This document shows positions 9,914 to 19,809 of a stretch of 48,767 nt of DNA, piece by piece. A program made the translations under genes and the position numbers. Numbering within the stretch: position 1 is the first letter of the stretch; each line of letters begins with the position of its first letter. The notes beneath the pieces were generated by a model, which did not search any database, had not been told where the DNA came from, and saw nothing but the letters and a program-made list of their open reading frames with translations. Source of the stretch: Rodentibacter rarus (GTDB lineage Bacteria > Pseudomonadota > Gammaproteobacteria > Enterobacterales > Pasteurellaceae); contig NZ_MLHJ01000035.1 of assembly GCF_001998965.1 (NCBI RefSeq), positions 1 to 48,767 on the forward strand, read 5' to 3'.

Positions 9914-9922
9914 ACCGCACTT
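9914..9922 (-). repeat. Uptake signal sequence, phoB-pstB gap
   Basis: ACCGCACTT preceded by TTG, in the 53-base space between two genes of one operon. Confidence 0.9.
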
Positions 9923-9935
9923 TTATGCTAAAAAT

Positions 9936-10694
9936 TTAACCAAATTTTCCGGTAATATAATCTTCCGTTTCTTTTCGTGCCGGTTTCGTGAAAATCTGTT
10001 TCGTCTCCCCCATTTCAATTAATTCACCAAGATACATATATGCCGTCATATCTGAAACTCGCGCAGCTTGTTGCATATTGTGAGTGACAATCGCAATGGT
10101 GTAGTCATTTTTCAATTCACTGATCAATTCTTCAATATAAGCGGTTGAAATAGGGTCAAGGGCTGAAGTGGGTTCATCAAGCAGCAATACCTCCGGCTGA
10201 CAGGCAATCGCACGAGCAATACATAAACGTTGTTGCTGTCCGCCGGAAAGTGAGTTGCCGGATTGTTTGAGTTTATCTTTCACCTCGCTCCACAAGGCTG
10301 ATTTGCGTAACGCCCATTCTACACGCTCGTCCAAATCACTTTTACTGAGCTTTTCATAAAGTTTTACACCGAAGGTAACATTATCGTAAATTGACATCGG
10401 GAAAGGTGTCGGTTTTTGAAATACCATCCCCACCTTTGCCCGTAGCAAATGGACATCCACATCAGAGGTGAGGATATTTTTTCCGTCTAACAATAATTCA
10501 CCTTCGGCATACATATTCGGGTAAAGATCATACATCCGATTGAAAATGCGGAGTAATGTTGATTTACCACAACCGGAAGGACCAATAAATGCGGTGACTT
10601 TTTTATTTAAAATATCGACATTAATATTTTTTAGAGCGTGAAATTGCCCATAATAAAAATTTAAGTTTTTCGCTGAAAGTTTTGTTGTCATCAT
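9936..10694 (-). CDS. pstB: Phosphate ABC transporter ATP-binding protein PstB
   Basis: ATPase of the high-affinity phosphate importer PstSCAB, attached to the inner face of the membrane. Seen in order: Walker [10 protein letters not shown] (about 38-46), Q loop VFQKPTPFP, signature LSGGQQQR (about 148-155), Walker [14 protein letters not shown] and switch histidine in VTHNM. The [16 protein letters not shown] segment is a PstB hallmark. 252 residues, full length. It follows pstA after seven bases. Alternative starts at the two adjacent ATG codons differ by one residue. Firm. Confidence 0.98.
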   Translation of the reverse strand: MMTTKLSAKNLNFYYGQFHALKNINVDILNKKVTAFIGPSGCGKSTLLRIFNRMYDLYPNMYAEGELLLDGKNILTSDVDVHLLRAKVGMVFQKPTPFPMSIYDNVTFGVKLYEKLSKSDLDERVEWALRKSALWSEVKDKLKQSGNSLSGGQQQRLCIARAIACQPEVLLLDEPTSALDPISTAYIEELISELKNDYTIAIVTHNMQQAARVSDMTAYMYLGELIEMGETKQIFTKPARKETEDYITGKFG

Positions 10695-10701
10695 GTATCC
10701 C

Positions 10702-11553
10702 TTAGTGTTTTTTACGTCCTAAAATTCTTGCTGAAATATTTGCCAATAGCACAATGAGGGCGATTAATAAGGCCCCTGACCATGCCAATGCCTGCCAATC
10801 GTTATAGGGGCTCATGGCAAATTGGTAAATTACATTCGGTAAGTTTGCAATTGGCTGATCCATATTAGAACTAAAGAACTGATTATTTAATGCGGTAAAA
10901 AGTAGTGGTGCGGTTTCACCTGAAATTCGGGCAAATGCAAGAAGTACACCGGTTAATATACCTGTTTTTGCCGCTTTGAGTGTCACCATTGAAACCATTT
11001 TCCATTTAGGTGTGCCTAACGCATAAGCGGCCTCCCGCAAACTATTCGGTACCAGTTTGAGCATATTTTCGGTGGTACGCACGACAACCGGAATCACTAA
11101 TAATGAAAGCGACAATGACCCTGCCCAACCGGAGAAATGACCTTGTTTTACTACAATAATGCCGTAAATAAACAATCCGATAACAATTGAAGGAGCTGAA
11201 AGCAAAATATCGTTCATAAAACGTGTCATACTTGCCATTTTGCTGTGGCGACCAAACTCAGCGAGGTAAATACCGGTTAAGATGCCAATAGGTGTGCCGA
11301 TAAACAGACCAAATGCCGTAATAAGTAAACTTCCCCAAATTGCATTGCGTAAACCGCCTCCGGCTTCCGGAGGAAGGGTATCGACACGGAAAAGTTGTAA
11401 ATCTAAGCCGCTAATTCCTTGTCCAAGTAAAGTGTATAAAATCCAACCTAACCAAAATAGACCAAATCCCATCATTAACCAAGCAAGAAATAAACAAATA
11501 CGATTTATCCATCTGCGGCGTGCATATAACGAGCGATTCATAAGATGTTTCAT
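10702..11553 (-). CDS. pstA: Phosphate ABC transporter permease PstA
   Basis: One of the two membrane subunits of the phosphate importer. The 283-residue protein has about six hydrophobic segments and a permease EAA-type loop ([13 protein letters not shown], about 174-186). Its ATG follows the pstC stop with no gap (TAA then ATG), and a second in-frame ATG four codons later (11539-11541) is possible; the first fits coupled translation. Pairing with PstC and PstB defines the phosphate specificity; PstA rather than PstC is called from order and sequence. Firm. Confidence 0.96.
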   Translation of the reverse strand: MKHLMNRSLYARRRWINRICLFLAWLMMGFGLFWLGWILYTLLGQGISGLDLQLFRVDTLPPEAGGGLRNAIWGSLLITAFGLFIGTPIGILTGIYLAEFGRHSKMASMTRFMNDILLSAPSIVIGLFIYGIIVVKQGHFSGWAGSLSLSLLVIPVVVRTTENMLKLVPNSLREAAYALGTPKWKMVSMVTLKAAKTGILTGVLLAFARISGETAPLLFTALNNQFFSSNMDQPIANLPNVIYQFAMSPYNDWQALAWSGALLIALIVLLANISARILGRKKH

Positions 11554-12501
11554 TTAACGGCCCTCGTGTTTTTCCATTCTTAATAACATCAGTTTTGATA
11601 AGCACAATACGGTGAAGGTAATCACGAATAGAATTAAACCAAGATAAAGTAACGAAGATAAATGCATTGGATCAACCGCTTCAGCAAATTCATTAGCAAG
11701 AGCGGAGGTGATGGATACACCTGAATTATTCAAACTCGCACTGATATTAAAGGTATTCCCTATAATAAACGTCACAGCCATGGTTTCGCCTAATGCACGT
11801 CCTAGCCCCAAAATAACGCCACCCACTACGCCAACTTTGGTATAAGGCAATACAACGTGACGAATGACTTCCCATCTCGTACAGCCTAAACCATAAGCCG
11901 ATTCTTTTAACATTGTTGGCGTTACCTCAAACACATCACGCATAACAGAAGCAATATAAGGAATAATCATAATGGCAAGAATTAAACCGGCAGGAAATAA
12001 GCCAATACCCATAGGAATACCATCAAACAAAACGCCAATTAAAGGTAGATAACTAAAGTGTTCAATCATAAATGGCTGGATCGTTTCCGAGAAAATCGGA
12101 GCAAAAACGAAAAGTCCCCACATACCATAGATAATTGAAGGGATACCGGCTAAAAGTTCAACCGCAATGCTTAATGGGCGACGTAAAACCGTTGGACAAA
12201 GCTCCGTTAAAAAGATCGCGATGCCAAAACTGACGGGAACCGCAATCAATAATGCAATTACCGATGTCACGAGTGTTCCGTAAATCGGTGCTAACGCACC
12301 ATATTGGCTTTGTACCGTATCCCATTCATCTGATGTAAAAAAGCCCATACCAAATGCTTGCATTGCAGGATAGGCACCAATAATCAACGAAAGCAAAATA
12401 CCGCTTAAACTTGCTAAGACGAATAATGCAAAGAAGCGAGTCGTATTAACAAAAACTAAGTCAATCAATGCTTGTAGTTTCAGTTTTTGGGAAATGATCA
12501 T
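11554..12501 (-). CDS. pstC: Phosphate ABC transporter permease PstC
   Basis: Second membrane subunit of the PstSCAB phosphate importer. The 315 residues hold about six membrane spans and the EAA loop [13 protein letters not shown] (about 198-210). It is directly joined to pstA downstream and separated from pstS by 56 bases containing a stem-loop, the usual arrangement that keeps the binding protein more abundant than the permease. Firm. Confidence 0.96.
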   Translation of the reverse strand: MIISQKLKLQALIDLVFVNTTRFFALFVLASLSGILLSLIIGAYPAMQAFGMGFFTSDEWDTVQSQYGALAPIYGTLVTSVIALLIAVPVSFGIAIFLTELCPTVLRRPLSIAVELLAGIPSIIYGMWGLFVFAPIFSETIQPFMIEHFSYLPLIGVLFDGIPMGIGLFPAGLILAIMIIPYIASVMRDVFEVTPTMLKESAYGLGCTRWEVIRHVVLPYTKVGVVGGVILGLGRALGETMAVTFIIGNTFNISASLNNSGVSITSALANEFAEAVDPMHLSSLLYLGLILFVITFTVLCLSKLMLLRMEKHEGR

Positions 12502-12518
12502 TATTTTTCCTTAAAACT

Positions 12519-12551
12519 GCCCTTCCTGACTCTTTATTTGTCTGGAAGGGC
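12519..12551 (-). terminator. Stem-loop between pstS and pstC
   Basis: GCCCTTCC pairs with GGAAGGGC, with inner GAC/GTC pairs, and a weak T-containing stretch follows on the minus strand. It probably causes partial termination or protects the pstS 3' end, so that less permease than binding protein is made. It sits inside the operon. Confidence 0.6.
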
Positions 12552-12557
12552 TTGTTT

Positions 12558-13577
12558 TTATTTTAAATTAATATTTTTCCACTCTTCACGGACCAGTTCT
12601 TTAACATTCTCGGGAAGTGGTACATAATCCAATTTTTGTGCTTGTTCATCACCTTTACGATACGCCCAGTCGAAGAAGTTCAATACTGTTTCGCCACGTT
12701 GTTTATCCGATACTTCTTTTGGGATGAGGATAAAAGTTGCGGCAGCAAGAGGCCATGCTTCAGCGTCTGATTGATTAGTTAATACTAAGCTAAAACCTTT
12801 GGTTTTACGCCAATCCACATTCGCAGCAGCGGCGAAACTCTTTTGAGAAGGAAGGACAAAATTCCCTGCCGCATTTTTTAGCTGAACATAGGACATTTTA
12901 TTTTGTTTTGCATAAGCATATTCCACATAACCAATTGAGTTTTTCACCCGTCCGACATAAATTGATACCCCTTCATTACCTTTGCCTGCTGCACCACTGG
13001 CAGAAGTCGGCCATTTCACTGTATTTGCCGCCCCAACTTTCTCCTTCCAATCCCGCGATACTTGACTTAAATAATGGGTAAAAATAAAACTGGTGCCGGA
13101 ACCATCGGCACGGAATACTGTCGTGATACGTCCATCAGGTAAATTCAGATCTGGGTTAATTGCTTTGATTTTTTCATCATTCCACTTAGTAATGTTACCC
13201 AAGTAAATGTCTGAAAGCAGTTCACCCGTTAGTTTCAATTGACCGGGTTCAATTCCTTCAATATTCACAACAGGCACCACACCACCAATCACCGTTGGAA
13301 ATTGAATAAGCTCATTCTTTTTAAGCTCTTCTTTCATCGGTGAATCCGAGGCACCAAAATCTACCGTGCGAGAAATAATTTGTTTCACTCCACCGGATGA
13401 ACCAATAGATTGATAGTTCACTTGATTGCCCGTTTCTGACTTATAATTCATTGCCCATTGTACATAGATTGGTTGTGGGAACGATGCACCGGCTCCCGTG
13501 ACGTTTGTCGCATTTGCCACTTGGCTAAATGCAAAAACAGATAATGCTGCGGTTAAGGTTAGGGTACGAAGTTTCAT
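12558..13577 (-). CDS. pstS: Periplasmic phosphate-binding protein PstS
   Basis: Captures phosphate in the periplasm and delivers it to PstCA. A signal peptide of about 23 residues (ending QVANA) precedes the mature start TNVTGAGASFPQP, the conserved PstS N-terminus. Other phosphate-contact motifs are SIGSSGGVKQI (about 57-67) and RADGSGTSFIF (about 155-165). 339 residues, normal. A good GGAG site lies before the ATG and a Pho box lies 60-77 bases upstream, so it should be strongly induced by phosphate starvation. It starts the pstSCAB-phoBR unit. Firm. Confidence 0.97.
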   Translation of the reverse strand: MKLRTLTLTAALSVFAFSQVANATNVTGAGASFPQPIYVQWAMNYKSETGNQVNYQSIGSSGGVKQIISRTVDFGASDSPMKEELKKNELIQFPTVIGGVVPVVNIEGIEPGQLKLTGELLSDIYLGNITKWNDEKIKAINPDLNLPDGRITTVFRADGSGTSFIFTHYLSQVSRDWKEKVGAANTVKWPTSASGAAGKGNEGVSIYVGRVKNSIGYVEYAYAKQNKMSYVQLKNAAGNFVLPSQKSFAAAANVDWRKTKGFSLVLTNQSDAEAWPLAAATFILIPKEVSDKQRGETVLNFFDWAYRKGDEQAQKLDYVPLPENVKELVREEWKNINLK

Positions 13578-13636
13578 ACTATTCTCCTTGGTTTTAGATT
13601 ATGTGCTTATCACGCAAAGCAAAATAACAAAAAAAT

Positions 13637-13654
13637 ATTTCAGGAATATGACAA
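13637..13654 (-). promoter_or_regulatory. Pho box of pstS
   Basis: On the minus strand TTGTCAT and CTGAAAT are separated by four A/T-rich bases, matching the two CTGTCAT half-sites with 11-base spacing of the E. coli Pho box (6/7 and 5/7). It lies 60-77 bases before pstS. Confidence 0.7.
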
Positions 13655-13661
13655 TCCCCAT

Positions 13662-14363
13662 TTATTTTAAATTTGATTCAATTTCCTCCAGCCCTTTATG
13701 GCGAATATCAATACCACGCACCAAATAGACAATATGTTCCGCCATATTTTTTGCATGATCTCCAATACGCTCAACGGCTTTATTCATCATCATGACATCA
13801 ATCCAAGTGCTAATGCTTTTCGGATCTTCAAAAATGTTTGTCATCAGCACCCGCAACTGATTACGATAATCTGTATCTAATTTTTCATCAGATATTCTTA
13901 ACGCAACTACCGCACTTTCATCTAATCGTGCAAAGGCATCTAAAGCACTGCGAATCATTGTCGATGCCATATCCAAAATACGATGCGTGTCATATAGCCC
14001 TGTGGCCGAAATTTTATTATTAATCAATAAATTATGCGTATAATAGGCAATCTTTTTCAATTCATCGCCAACACGCTCTAAATCGACAATCATACGTGTA
14101 ACGGTTAATACAAAGCGTAAATCCCCTGCTGCCGGTTGACGGCGGGCAATAATCGTTTGGCAGTGATCATCAATTAATTCTTCCATTTCATTAATTTTTT
14201 GCTCGCTTTCCCGTATTTCGGGAAGTCCTTGGGGGTTGGCACGGCTCATACTTTGTAAAATGACTTGAATTTGTTGTTCAATAATCCCCCCCATTTGCAT
14301 CACTTCAGTGCGCACATCTTCAAGTTCTTGGTTAAAATGTGATGAAATATGTTGATTTTTCAT
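13662..14363 (-). CDS. phoU: Phosphate signalling regulator PhoU
   Basis: Helical cytosolic protein that links the Pst transporter to PhoR and keeps the regulon off when phosphate is plentiful. The 233 residues form two repeats of three helices with the metal-binding E/DxxxD-type signatures (for example RIVDLERVGDELKKI, about 91-105, and KAVERIGDHAKNMAEHI, about 190-206). It lies upstream of pstS rather than at the end of the operon as in E. coli, and has its own Pho box. An uptake signal (13909-13917) reads Ser-Ala-Val in the gene frame. Firm. Confidence 0.96.
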   Translation of the reverse strand: MKNQHISSHFNQELEDVRTEVMQMGGIIEQQIQVILQSMSRANPQGLPEIRESEQKINEMEELIDDHCQTIIARRQPAAGDLRFVLTVTRMIVDLERVGDELKKIAYYTHNLLINNKISATGLYDTHRILDMASTMIRSALDAFARLDESAVVALRISDEKLDTDYRNQLRVLMTNIFEDPKSISTWIDVMMMNKAVERIGDHAKNMAEHIVYLVRGIDIRHKGLEEIESNLK

Positions 14364-14413
14364 AAAAATTCCTTACAAACAGTAAATCACGGAAACAAGT
14401 ATAACGAGAAAAT

Positions 14414-14442
14414 ATTTCAAAAATATGACAAAAATATGAGGT
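14414..14442 (-). promoter_or_regulatory. Triple Pho box of phoU
   Basis: On the minus strand three seven-base units, ACCTCAT, TTGTCAT and TTGAAAT, repeat every 11 bases with identical ATTT spacers. This is the phase of PhoB dimers bound in tandem. It lies 51-79 bases before phoU. Confidence 0.7.
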
Positions 14443-14475
14443 TTCGATTTGTCTGAAAATACTTCTTCTAACAGT

Positions 14476-14484
14476 GGGGGGGGG
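14476..14484. repeat. Nine-base poly-G tract
   Basis: Nine consecutive G in the phoU-pheA spacer, about 35 bases upstream of the phoU Pho box. Not inside any gene I can support. Such tracts are slippage-prone in Pasteurellaceae. Confidence 0.85.
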
Positions 14485-14508
14485 TGAGAGGTTCAGGAGG
14501 TTAGAATG

Positions 14509-14555
14509 AAAAGTGCGGTCAAAAAAATCAATGTTTTTTATGGCCGCACTTTTTC
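14509..14555. terminator. Terminator built from two inverted uptake signals
   Basis: AAGTGCGGT (14511-14519) and a facing copy with one change (GGCCGCACTT) pair into a 12-base stem with one mismatch and flanking A/T runs. It ends pheA transcription on the minus strand. Paired uptake signals acting as terminators are a known Haemophilus pattern. Confidence 0.85.
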
Positions 14556-14556
14556 T

Positions 14557-15714
14557 TTAGGGATTCACCGGTTTAACAATTTCACTTGGATAGCAACCTA
14601 AGATTTTTAAGTAATGACTGTAATCTTTCAATTCTTCCAAGGCCTTTTGTGTTTCCGGATGGTGAATATTTGCCTCGATTTCTAAATAAAACATTTCTTC
14701 CCAAGGCTTGCCATAAATCGGGCGGGACTCAAGCTTCGTCATATTAATTTGATATTTTTTGAATACCAAAAGCGCATCAACTAAAGCGCCCGCTTTTTGT
14801 GGCGTAGTCATCAACAATAAGGTTTTTGTTGGAATTTGAGGGGAAACTTCACGGGGTTCTTTTGCGATAACAATAAAACGTGTGATGTTATTCTCTTGAT
14901 TCGCAATGTTATTTTTCAACACCGTTAATCCATAGAGTTTGCCCCCGTCTTCATTTCCAAGGGCGGCTATATTGGGTTTATTTAAACTTGAAACCAGCTG
15001 CATGGCGTGCGAACTGCTTTCACAATACTCAATATGAACCCGCTCTAAACTTTGAATAAATTGGCTACATTGCTGTATGACCTGTGGATGGCTATACAAG
15101 GTATCAATTTGACTTAAATCTCTTGTGCCATTGACTAAAACGCAATGTTTAATCGGATAGGCAAGCTCACCAATCAAGGATAAATCCGTATGCTGAAGCA
15201 GATCATAAACTTCATTAATCGCACCCGAGGTGGTATTTTCTAAAGGAAGAATCCCCACATCCGCCTCGCCGTTTTTCACTTTTTCAAAGACTTGATCAAA
15301 GGATTGACAGCCCAGTTCGACAAACTGCTTTTGGTAGCGTGCGGCATAATTCCGTGCCGCTAAATTAGAATAAGACCCCCGTTTTCCTAAAAAAGCGATA
15401 TGCAAATTTTGGGCACGCTGCTCATTTAATTTATTTTGTAAATAAACCTGCTGAGTTAATACGGAATCTTCAATAATCTTTTGAAAAACAGCCGTAATGT
15501 ATTGGGGTTCCAGCTGATAGTTTTCATTCTCCGCAAACTGAACGAGATCTTGCAAAAGCTCTTGCTCACGTTTTTCATCCCGCAAAGATTTTTGTGTGAT
15601 TTCTTTGCTTCTTACCACATCAAAAGCCAAACGATGACGTTCAGAGAGCAATTTTAAAAGGTTTCGATCAATCTGTGTGATAAGTTGTCGAATTTCAGAC
15701 AATTCTAAAGCCAT
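14557..15714 (-). CDS. pheA: Chorismate mutase / prephenate dehydratase (P-protein)
   Basis: Bifunctional enzyme that turns chorismate into prephenate and then phenylpyruvate, committing flux to phenylalanine. Seen in order: AroQ chorismate mutase (1-90, including [22 protein letters not shown]), prephenate dehydratase (about 105-285, with [15 protein letters not shown] and NITRFIVIA) and a C-terminal ACT domain with the feedback motifs GALVDAL and ESRP. I chose the ATG at 15714: the upstream AAGG is too close to the first ATG (15720) but correctly spaced for this one. The 385-residue length is normal. It follows the nucleotidase gene almost without a gap, so the pair is cotranscribed. No attenuator leader peptide was found. 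Firm. Confidence 0.95.
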   Translation of the reverse strand: MALELSEIRQLITQIDRNLLKLLSERHRLAFDVVRSKEITQKSLRDEKREQELLQDLVQFAENENYQLEPQYITAVFQKIIEDSVLTQQVYLQNKLNEQRAQNLHIAFLGKRGSYSNLAARNYAARYQKQFVELGCQSFDQVFEKVKNGEADVGILPLENTTSGAINEVYDLLQHTDLSLIGELAYPIKHCVLVNGTRDLSQIDTLYSHPQVIQQCSQFIQSLERVHIEYCESSSHAMQLVSSLNKPNIAALGNEDGGKLYGLTVLKNNIANQENNITRFIVIAKEPREVSPQIPTKTLLLMTTPQKAGALVDALLVFKKYQINMTKLESRPIYGKPWEEMFYLEIEANIHHPETQKALEELKDYSHYLKILGCYPSEIVKPVNP

Positions 15715-15722
15715 ATTCATCC

Positions 15723-17372
15723 TTATTTAAAGATAACCGCATCTTTTGGATCATATTTTGAGGCATCAAGTGGGGCTTTTTGTGCATTTTTCCAAATATA
15801 TTTGGCTAACACTTCCGCATCAATAAAGCCGGTATTTAAGAATGTCGGATTGGTTGTCACAACCGGATAACCATCGCCGCCTGCGGCATTATAACTCGGT
15901 AAAGAAACACGATAAGTTTTATTAAGATCTAATGGCTTACCCTGAATTTTAACCTCTTCGACTTTTTTAGTCTTTTTGTTCACTACCATTGAGATGCCGG
16001 AATATTGAGCATAGGCTCCGGAATCCACTTCTTTTAATGCCACCACGTTCAAATAATCAATCAACTCTTTCCCGGTTAAATCCACATAACTCACAATATT
16101 ACCGAATGGATGAACCTTGAGAATATCACGGTAAGTCACTTTACCCGGTTGGATAGAATCCCGAATTCCCCCTGAATTCATAATGCCGATATCAGCCCCG
16201 GCACGTTCACGTTGTGCCTCCGCAATTAAATGGCCAAGGTTGGTTTGTTGGAAACGAATAATATTACGATCACCTTCCAGCTTACCTTTTAATTCACCTA
16301 ATTCGCGACCTAATAATTCATCGCCTTTATTTTGATAAACTTTTAACAAATGTTCCATTTCCGGATCTTGCGGGATTTCTTCACCGTAAGTGACATATTC
16401 AGTTTTACCGTCTTCTTTTGTCACTTTTTTCTTCAAGTTCACCGGGATTAATTCATAACCCACCAGTTTTAATTCACCATTTTTAAACTCGAAATCGGCA
16501 CGTCCAACATACTTTCCCCACTCGTAAGCCTGCATGATCCAAGTGCCATTTTGGAAATCAGGTTGACAAGGTTGAGTTGGTTTATAATCTTTGATCCACA
16601 CACCTTTTTCGTCGACACACACCGGATCATGGCTATGTCCGCCAACAATCATATCAAATGCCCCTTTATCGAGATTACGGGCAAGGGAGACATCACCCGG
16701 TGCATTTGAGCCGTATTGAGCATCGTAATAGTAACCCATGTGGGTTAAGGCAATTTTGACATCCGGTTTTTCATGTTCGTTTAAGGCTTTCAATGTTTCT
16801 CTTGCCGATGTTGTCGGATCTTTAAAAAGCACATTTCCCGTATATTCCGGGTTACCCAATTTTGCGGTATCTTCGGTCGTTAATCCGACCACAGCAATTT
16901 TCAAGCCTTGTTTATCTAAAATGATGTAAGGTTTAACCAGTGGCTGATTGGTTCTCTTATTAAATACATTGGCGGATAAAAAAGGAAATTTAGCCCAAGA
17001 TTCTTGCATTGCAAGCATTTGTAGTGGGTTATCAAATTCGTGGTTACCTAATACGGTCGCTTCATAGCCCATTGCATTCATCGCTTGGATATCCGGTTCG
17101 GCATTTTGCATATCGGATTCCGGCACCCCGGTATTAAAATCCCCTGCATTTAATAAAATCACTGAGCCGCCTTTCTTCTCCACTTCGGCTTTTACTCGAT
17201 TAATGATGGTTTTTTGTGCCGGAAAACCATACTCGCCCTTGCTATTTGGCCAGAAGTGTCCGTGGGTATCATTGGTGTGGAGAAGAGTGAAGTGATAGGT
17301 TTTGTCCTGTTCATAAGCCATTGCCGCTGATGTTGCCAAAACCAAAGGTAAAACCGTGAATAATTTTTTCAT
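15723..17372 (-). CDS. ushA: Periplasmic 5'-nucleotidase / UDP-sugar hydrolase
   Basis: Metallophosphoesterase that releases phosphate and nucleosides from extracellular nucleotides. A signal peptide (about 1-19, ending AAMA) exports it. The catalytic domain has [11 protein letters not shown] (about 30-40), GDFNTG, GNHEFD (about 110-115) and GGHSHDP (about 245-251). The C-terminal nucleotide-binding domain carries NSGGIRD and [10 protein letters not shown]. 549 residues, the UshA length. It lies between the lpxC terminator and pheA. Its scavenging role fits the nearby phosphate regulon, but I see no clear Pho box upstream. In Haemophilus a related enzyme (NucA) feeds the NAD salvage route; which substrate dominates here is not decidable. 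Confidence 0.92.
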   Translation of the reverse strand: MKKLFTVLPLVLATSAAMAYEQDKTYHFTLLHTNDTHGHFWPNSKGEYGFPAQKTIINRVKAEVEKKGGSVILLNAGDFNTGVPESDMQNAEPDIQAMNAMGYEATVLGNHEFDNPLQMLAMQESWAKFPFLSANVFNKRTNQPLVKPYIILDKQGLKIAVVGLTTEDTAKLGNPEYTGNVLFKDPTTSARETLKALNEHEKPDVKIALTHMGYYYDAQYGSNAPGDVSLARNLDKGAFDMIVGGHSHDPVCVDEKGVWIKDYKPTQPCQPDFQNGTWIMQAYEWGKYVGRADFEFKNGELKLVGYELIPVNLKKKVTKEDGKTEYVTYGEEIPQDPEMEHLLKVYQNKGDELLGRELGELKGKLEGDRNIIRFQQTNLGHLIAEAQRERAGADIGIMNSGGIRDSIQPGKVTYRDILKVHPFGNIVSYVDLTGKELIDYLNVVALKEVDSGAYAQYSGISMVVNKKTKKVEEVKIQGKPLDLNKTYRVSLPSYNAAGGDGYPVVTTNPTFLNTGFIDAEVLAKYIWKNAQKAPLDASKYDPKDAVIFK

Positions 17373-17420
17373 GAAAAGTCCCCCGAAATTAACCGCTCTT
17401 TTTTCAAAGCAAATAGAAAC

Positions 17421-17458
17421 AAAAAAGCTATACTTCTTTGTCGAAATATAGCTTTTTT
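17421..17458 (-). terminator. Terminator at the end of the dcw cluster
   Basis: AAAAAAGCTATA and TATAGCTTTTTT pair around a 14-base loop, 12 bases after the lpxC stop. Strong in either direction; it separates lpxC from ushA. Confidence 0.88.
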
Positions 17459-17469
17459 ACCAAAAATAA

Positions 17470-18387
17470 TTAGATCAATACTTGAGCCGGAACAACATAG
17501 CCTTGCGGGACTTTTTCCTTATCTTCAAAAGTAACAAACTCCCAGGCTTCTTGATTTGCAAACACCGCTCGAAGTAATTTATTGTTCAAACCATGACCTG
17601 ATTTATAGGCTTTAAAATCACCGATGATATTATAACCTGCCATATAAAGATCGCCGATGGCATCTAACATTTTGTGACGAACCAATTCATCTTTAAAACG
17701 CAAGCCTTCTTCGTTCAAAATACGGTAATCATCCAATACAATGGCATTATCCAAACTACCACCTAAGGCTAAACCCTGTGATTGAAGATATTCAATATCT
17801 TTCATAAAACCAAAGGTTCTTGCACGGCTGATTTGGTGAATAAAAGATTGTGTAGAAAAATCCATCACATAATTACGGACATCTTTGCTGATGGCAGGAT
17901 GTTCAAAATCGATGGTGAAGTCCAAACGAAAACCATTGTAAGGTTTAAATTCTGCCCATTTGTCGCCCTCTTCTACACGCACTTTTTGCTTAATACGAAT
18001 AAATTTTTTCGCTGCGTTTTGTTCTTCAATACCGGCATCTAAAAGTAAATAAATAAATGGACTCGCACTACCATCCATAATCGGAATTTCAGGCGCATCA
18101 ACTTCGATAATGATATTATCGATACCAAGCCCTGCTAATGCGGCATTTAAATGCTCAACGGTGGAAACCCGTACGCCTTGTTCATTGATAAGGGCAGTAC
18201 AAAGCATCGTATCACGGACACATTCGGGATTAGCCGGAAAAGTGACCGGTGGGTTTAAATCTGTACGGCAATAAATCACGCCGGTATTAGGCATAGCCGG
18301 ACGCAATGTTAATGTCACTTTTTTACCACTATGCAAGCCAACGCCTGTAACCTTAATGGTTTGTTTTAATGTTCTTTGTTTAATCAT
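17470..18387 (-). CDS. lpxC: UDP-3-O-acyl-N-acetylglucosamine deacetylase LpxC
   Basis: Zinc amidase that catalyses the committed step of lipid A synthesis. H79 in [10 protein letters not shown] and the pair in [15 protein letters not shown] (about H238, D242) form the zinc site; H265-equivalent is in SGHGLNN. 305 residues, normal length. It follows ftsZ by 39 bases and closes the cluster before a terminator. Its presence here couples envelope synthesis with division genes, as in E. coli. Firm. Confidence 0.98.
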   Translation of the reverse strand: MIKQRTLKQTIKVTGVGLHSGKKVTLTLRPAMPNTGVIYCRTDLNPPVTFPANPECVRDTMLCTALINEQGVRVSTVEHLNAALAGLGIDNIIIEVDAPEIPIMDGSASPFIYLLLDAGIEEQNAAKKFIRIKQKVRVEEGDKWAEFKPYNGFRLDFTIDFEHPAISKDVRNYVMDFSTQSFIHQISRARTFGFMKDIEYLQSQGLALGGSLDNAIVLDDYRILNEEGLRFKDELVRHKMLDAIGDLYMAGYNIIGDFKAYKSGHGLNNKLLRAVFANQEAWEFVTFEDKEKVPQGYVVPAQVLI

Positions 18388-18426
18388 AATTGTTCACCTT
18401 ATTGCCTAACAACAAGATTTTATTTG

Positions 18427-19725
18427 CTATTTATCGTTTCTATCAATGCTACTTGGATCAAACCTTTGGAAAGAAGGTAAACGATCTGTAATCGGCTCTT
18501 CCAATTTGCTACGATATTCTTCCGGTTTCGGGCTTCCCTCTTGAGGGTAAGAAGAAATTGGCTCAGGTCGTTTTAAAGAGCCGCCCAATGAATTCGGTGT
18601 TCTTAATTCAATCGGTTTGCCACTTTCATTCGGATACGTTCTAGGATCTGGGTTCAGCATCGTTTTTTGCAGTTGAATGGTTTCATTAGGTGCAATTTCG
18701 CCCAAGCCTGTCGCAACAATCGTCACACGAATTTCATCACTCATTTCCGGCACTAAGGTTGTCCCCACCACAATGGTGGCATCTTCTGATGCGAAACTGT
18801 GAATGGTATCCCCCACCACATTGAATTCATCAAAAGCAATATCAAAACCACCGGTAATATTGATTAAGATACCCTTAGCATTGGTTAAATCGACTTTTTC
18901 CAATAAATCGTTACGAACAGCAATTCTTGCTGCTTCTTCTGCTCTTCCCTCACCCGGTGCGCCTTTTGCCGAACCAAAGCCAATCATTGCTTGGCCCATT
19001 TCAGACATAACGGTTCTCACATCGGCAAAGTCCACGTTAATCATACCCGGTGAGGTAATCATATCGGAAATACCCATCACGGAGTTACGCAATACATCAT
19101 TCGCAGCAGCAAAAGCATCAATTAATGTGGCATTTTTAGGGAGAACTTTTTGAATTTGCTGATTTGGAATAATGATCATTGAGTCAACGTATTGTGCGAG
19201 ATCTTTAATTCCCAACTCGGCAAATTGCATACGTTTTTTGCCTTCAAAGGCAAAAGGCTTAGTCACCACAGCGACAGTCAAAATACCCAATTCTTTTGCG
19301 ACTTTTGCGACAACCGGTGCAGCACCTGTACCAGTACCGCCACCCATACCGGCAGCGATGAAGACCATGTCCGCCCCTTCGAGCATTTTACGGATTTCTT
19401 CTTGATCATCTTCCGCCGCTTTACGTCCGACATTCGGATTGGCACCGGCACCAAGACCTTTTGTGGTAGCACCACCAATCTGTACAGTTTGTTGAACTTG
19501 GCTTTTACGCAATGCCTGAGCATCAGTATTTACAGCATAGAAAATGATTTTCCCATGCTCTTCACTGTCAAACGAATTTTCCCCAAGAAAAGTTCCGCCG
19601 ATGTCTTGCTTAATCATATTCGCAACCATATGGTTAACAGCGTTGCCACCGCCGCCGCCAACACCGACCACTTTAATCAGTGCGCCTGATTGTTCTTCAA
19701 AATCACCGTAATCTGGGTATAACAT
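18427..19725 (-). CDS. ftsZ: Cell division GTPase FtsZ
   Basis: Tubulin-like GTPase that polymerises into the Z ring. The tubulin signature GGGTGTG (about 116-122) and [12 protein letters not shown]7-loop region are present, followed by a variable linker rich in P, E and S and a C-terminal segment. I chose the ATG at 19725 (MLYPDYGDF start): CGGAG lies eight bases before it, whereas the longer reading from 19761 adds 12 residues absent from the family. 432 residues. The very C-terminal peptide is less like E. coli's FtsA/ZipA-binding tail. Downstream of ftsA. Firm. Confidence 0.98.
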   Translation of the reverse strand: MLYPDYGDFEEQSGALIKVVGVGGGGGNAVNHMVANMIKQDIGGTFLGENSFDSEEHGKIIFYAVNTDAQALRKSQVQQTVQIGGATTKGLGAGANPNVGRKAAEDDQEEIRKMLEGADMVFIAAGMGGGTGTGAAPVVAKVAKELGILTVAVVTKPFAFEGKKRMQFAELGIKDLAQYVDSMIIIPNQQIQKVLPKNATLIDAFAAANDVLRNSVMGISDMITSPGMINVDFADVRTVMSEMGQAMIGFGSAKGAPGEGRAEEAARIAVRNDLLEKVDLTNAKGILINITGGFDIAFDEFNVVGDTIHSFASEDATIVVGTTLVPEMSDEIRVTIVATGLGEIAPNETIQLQKTMLNPDPRTYPNESGKPIELRTPNSLGGSLKRPEPISSYPQEGSPKPEEYRSKLEEPITDRLPSFQRFDPSSIDRNDK

Positions 19726-19809
19726 TTGTGTTCTCCGTTCCGCTAAATACTCTGCTAGCACATTAATAAAAGTTAAATTTTTCGTATTGTAGATGAAAAA
19801 TCAAAATAA

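Noticed and set aside
14400-14560. Phase-variable coding gene around the G tract
   Set aside because: No frame on either strand through the tract has a start, length or composition that suggests a protein.
17373-17420. Pho box upstream of ushA
   Set aside because: No pair of seven-base units with 11-base spacing is visible in the short gap after the lpxC terminator.
19192-19689. Long open frame (165 codons) on the plus strand within ftsZ
   Set aside because: It is antisense to a strongly conserved gene, has no ribosome site and no recognisable domain; it is an effect of ftsZ codon use.
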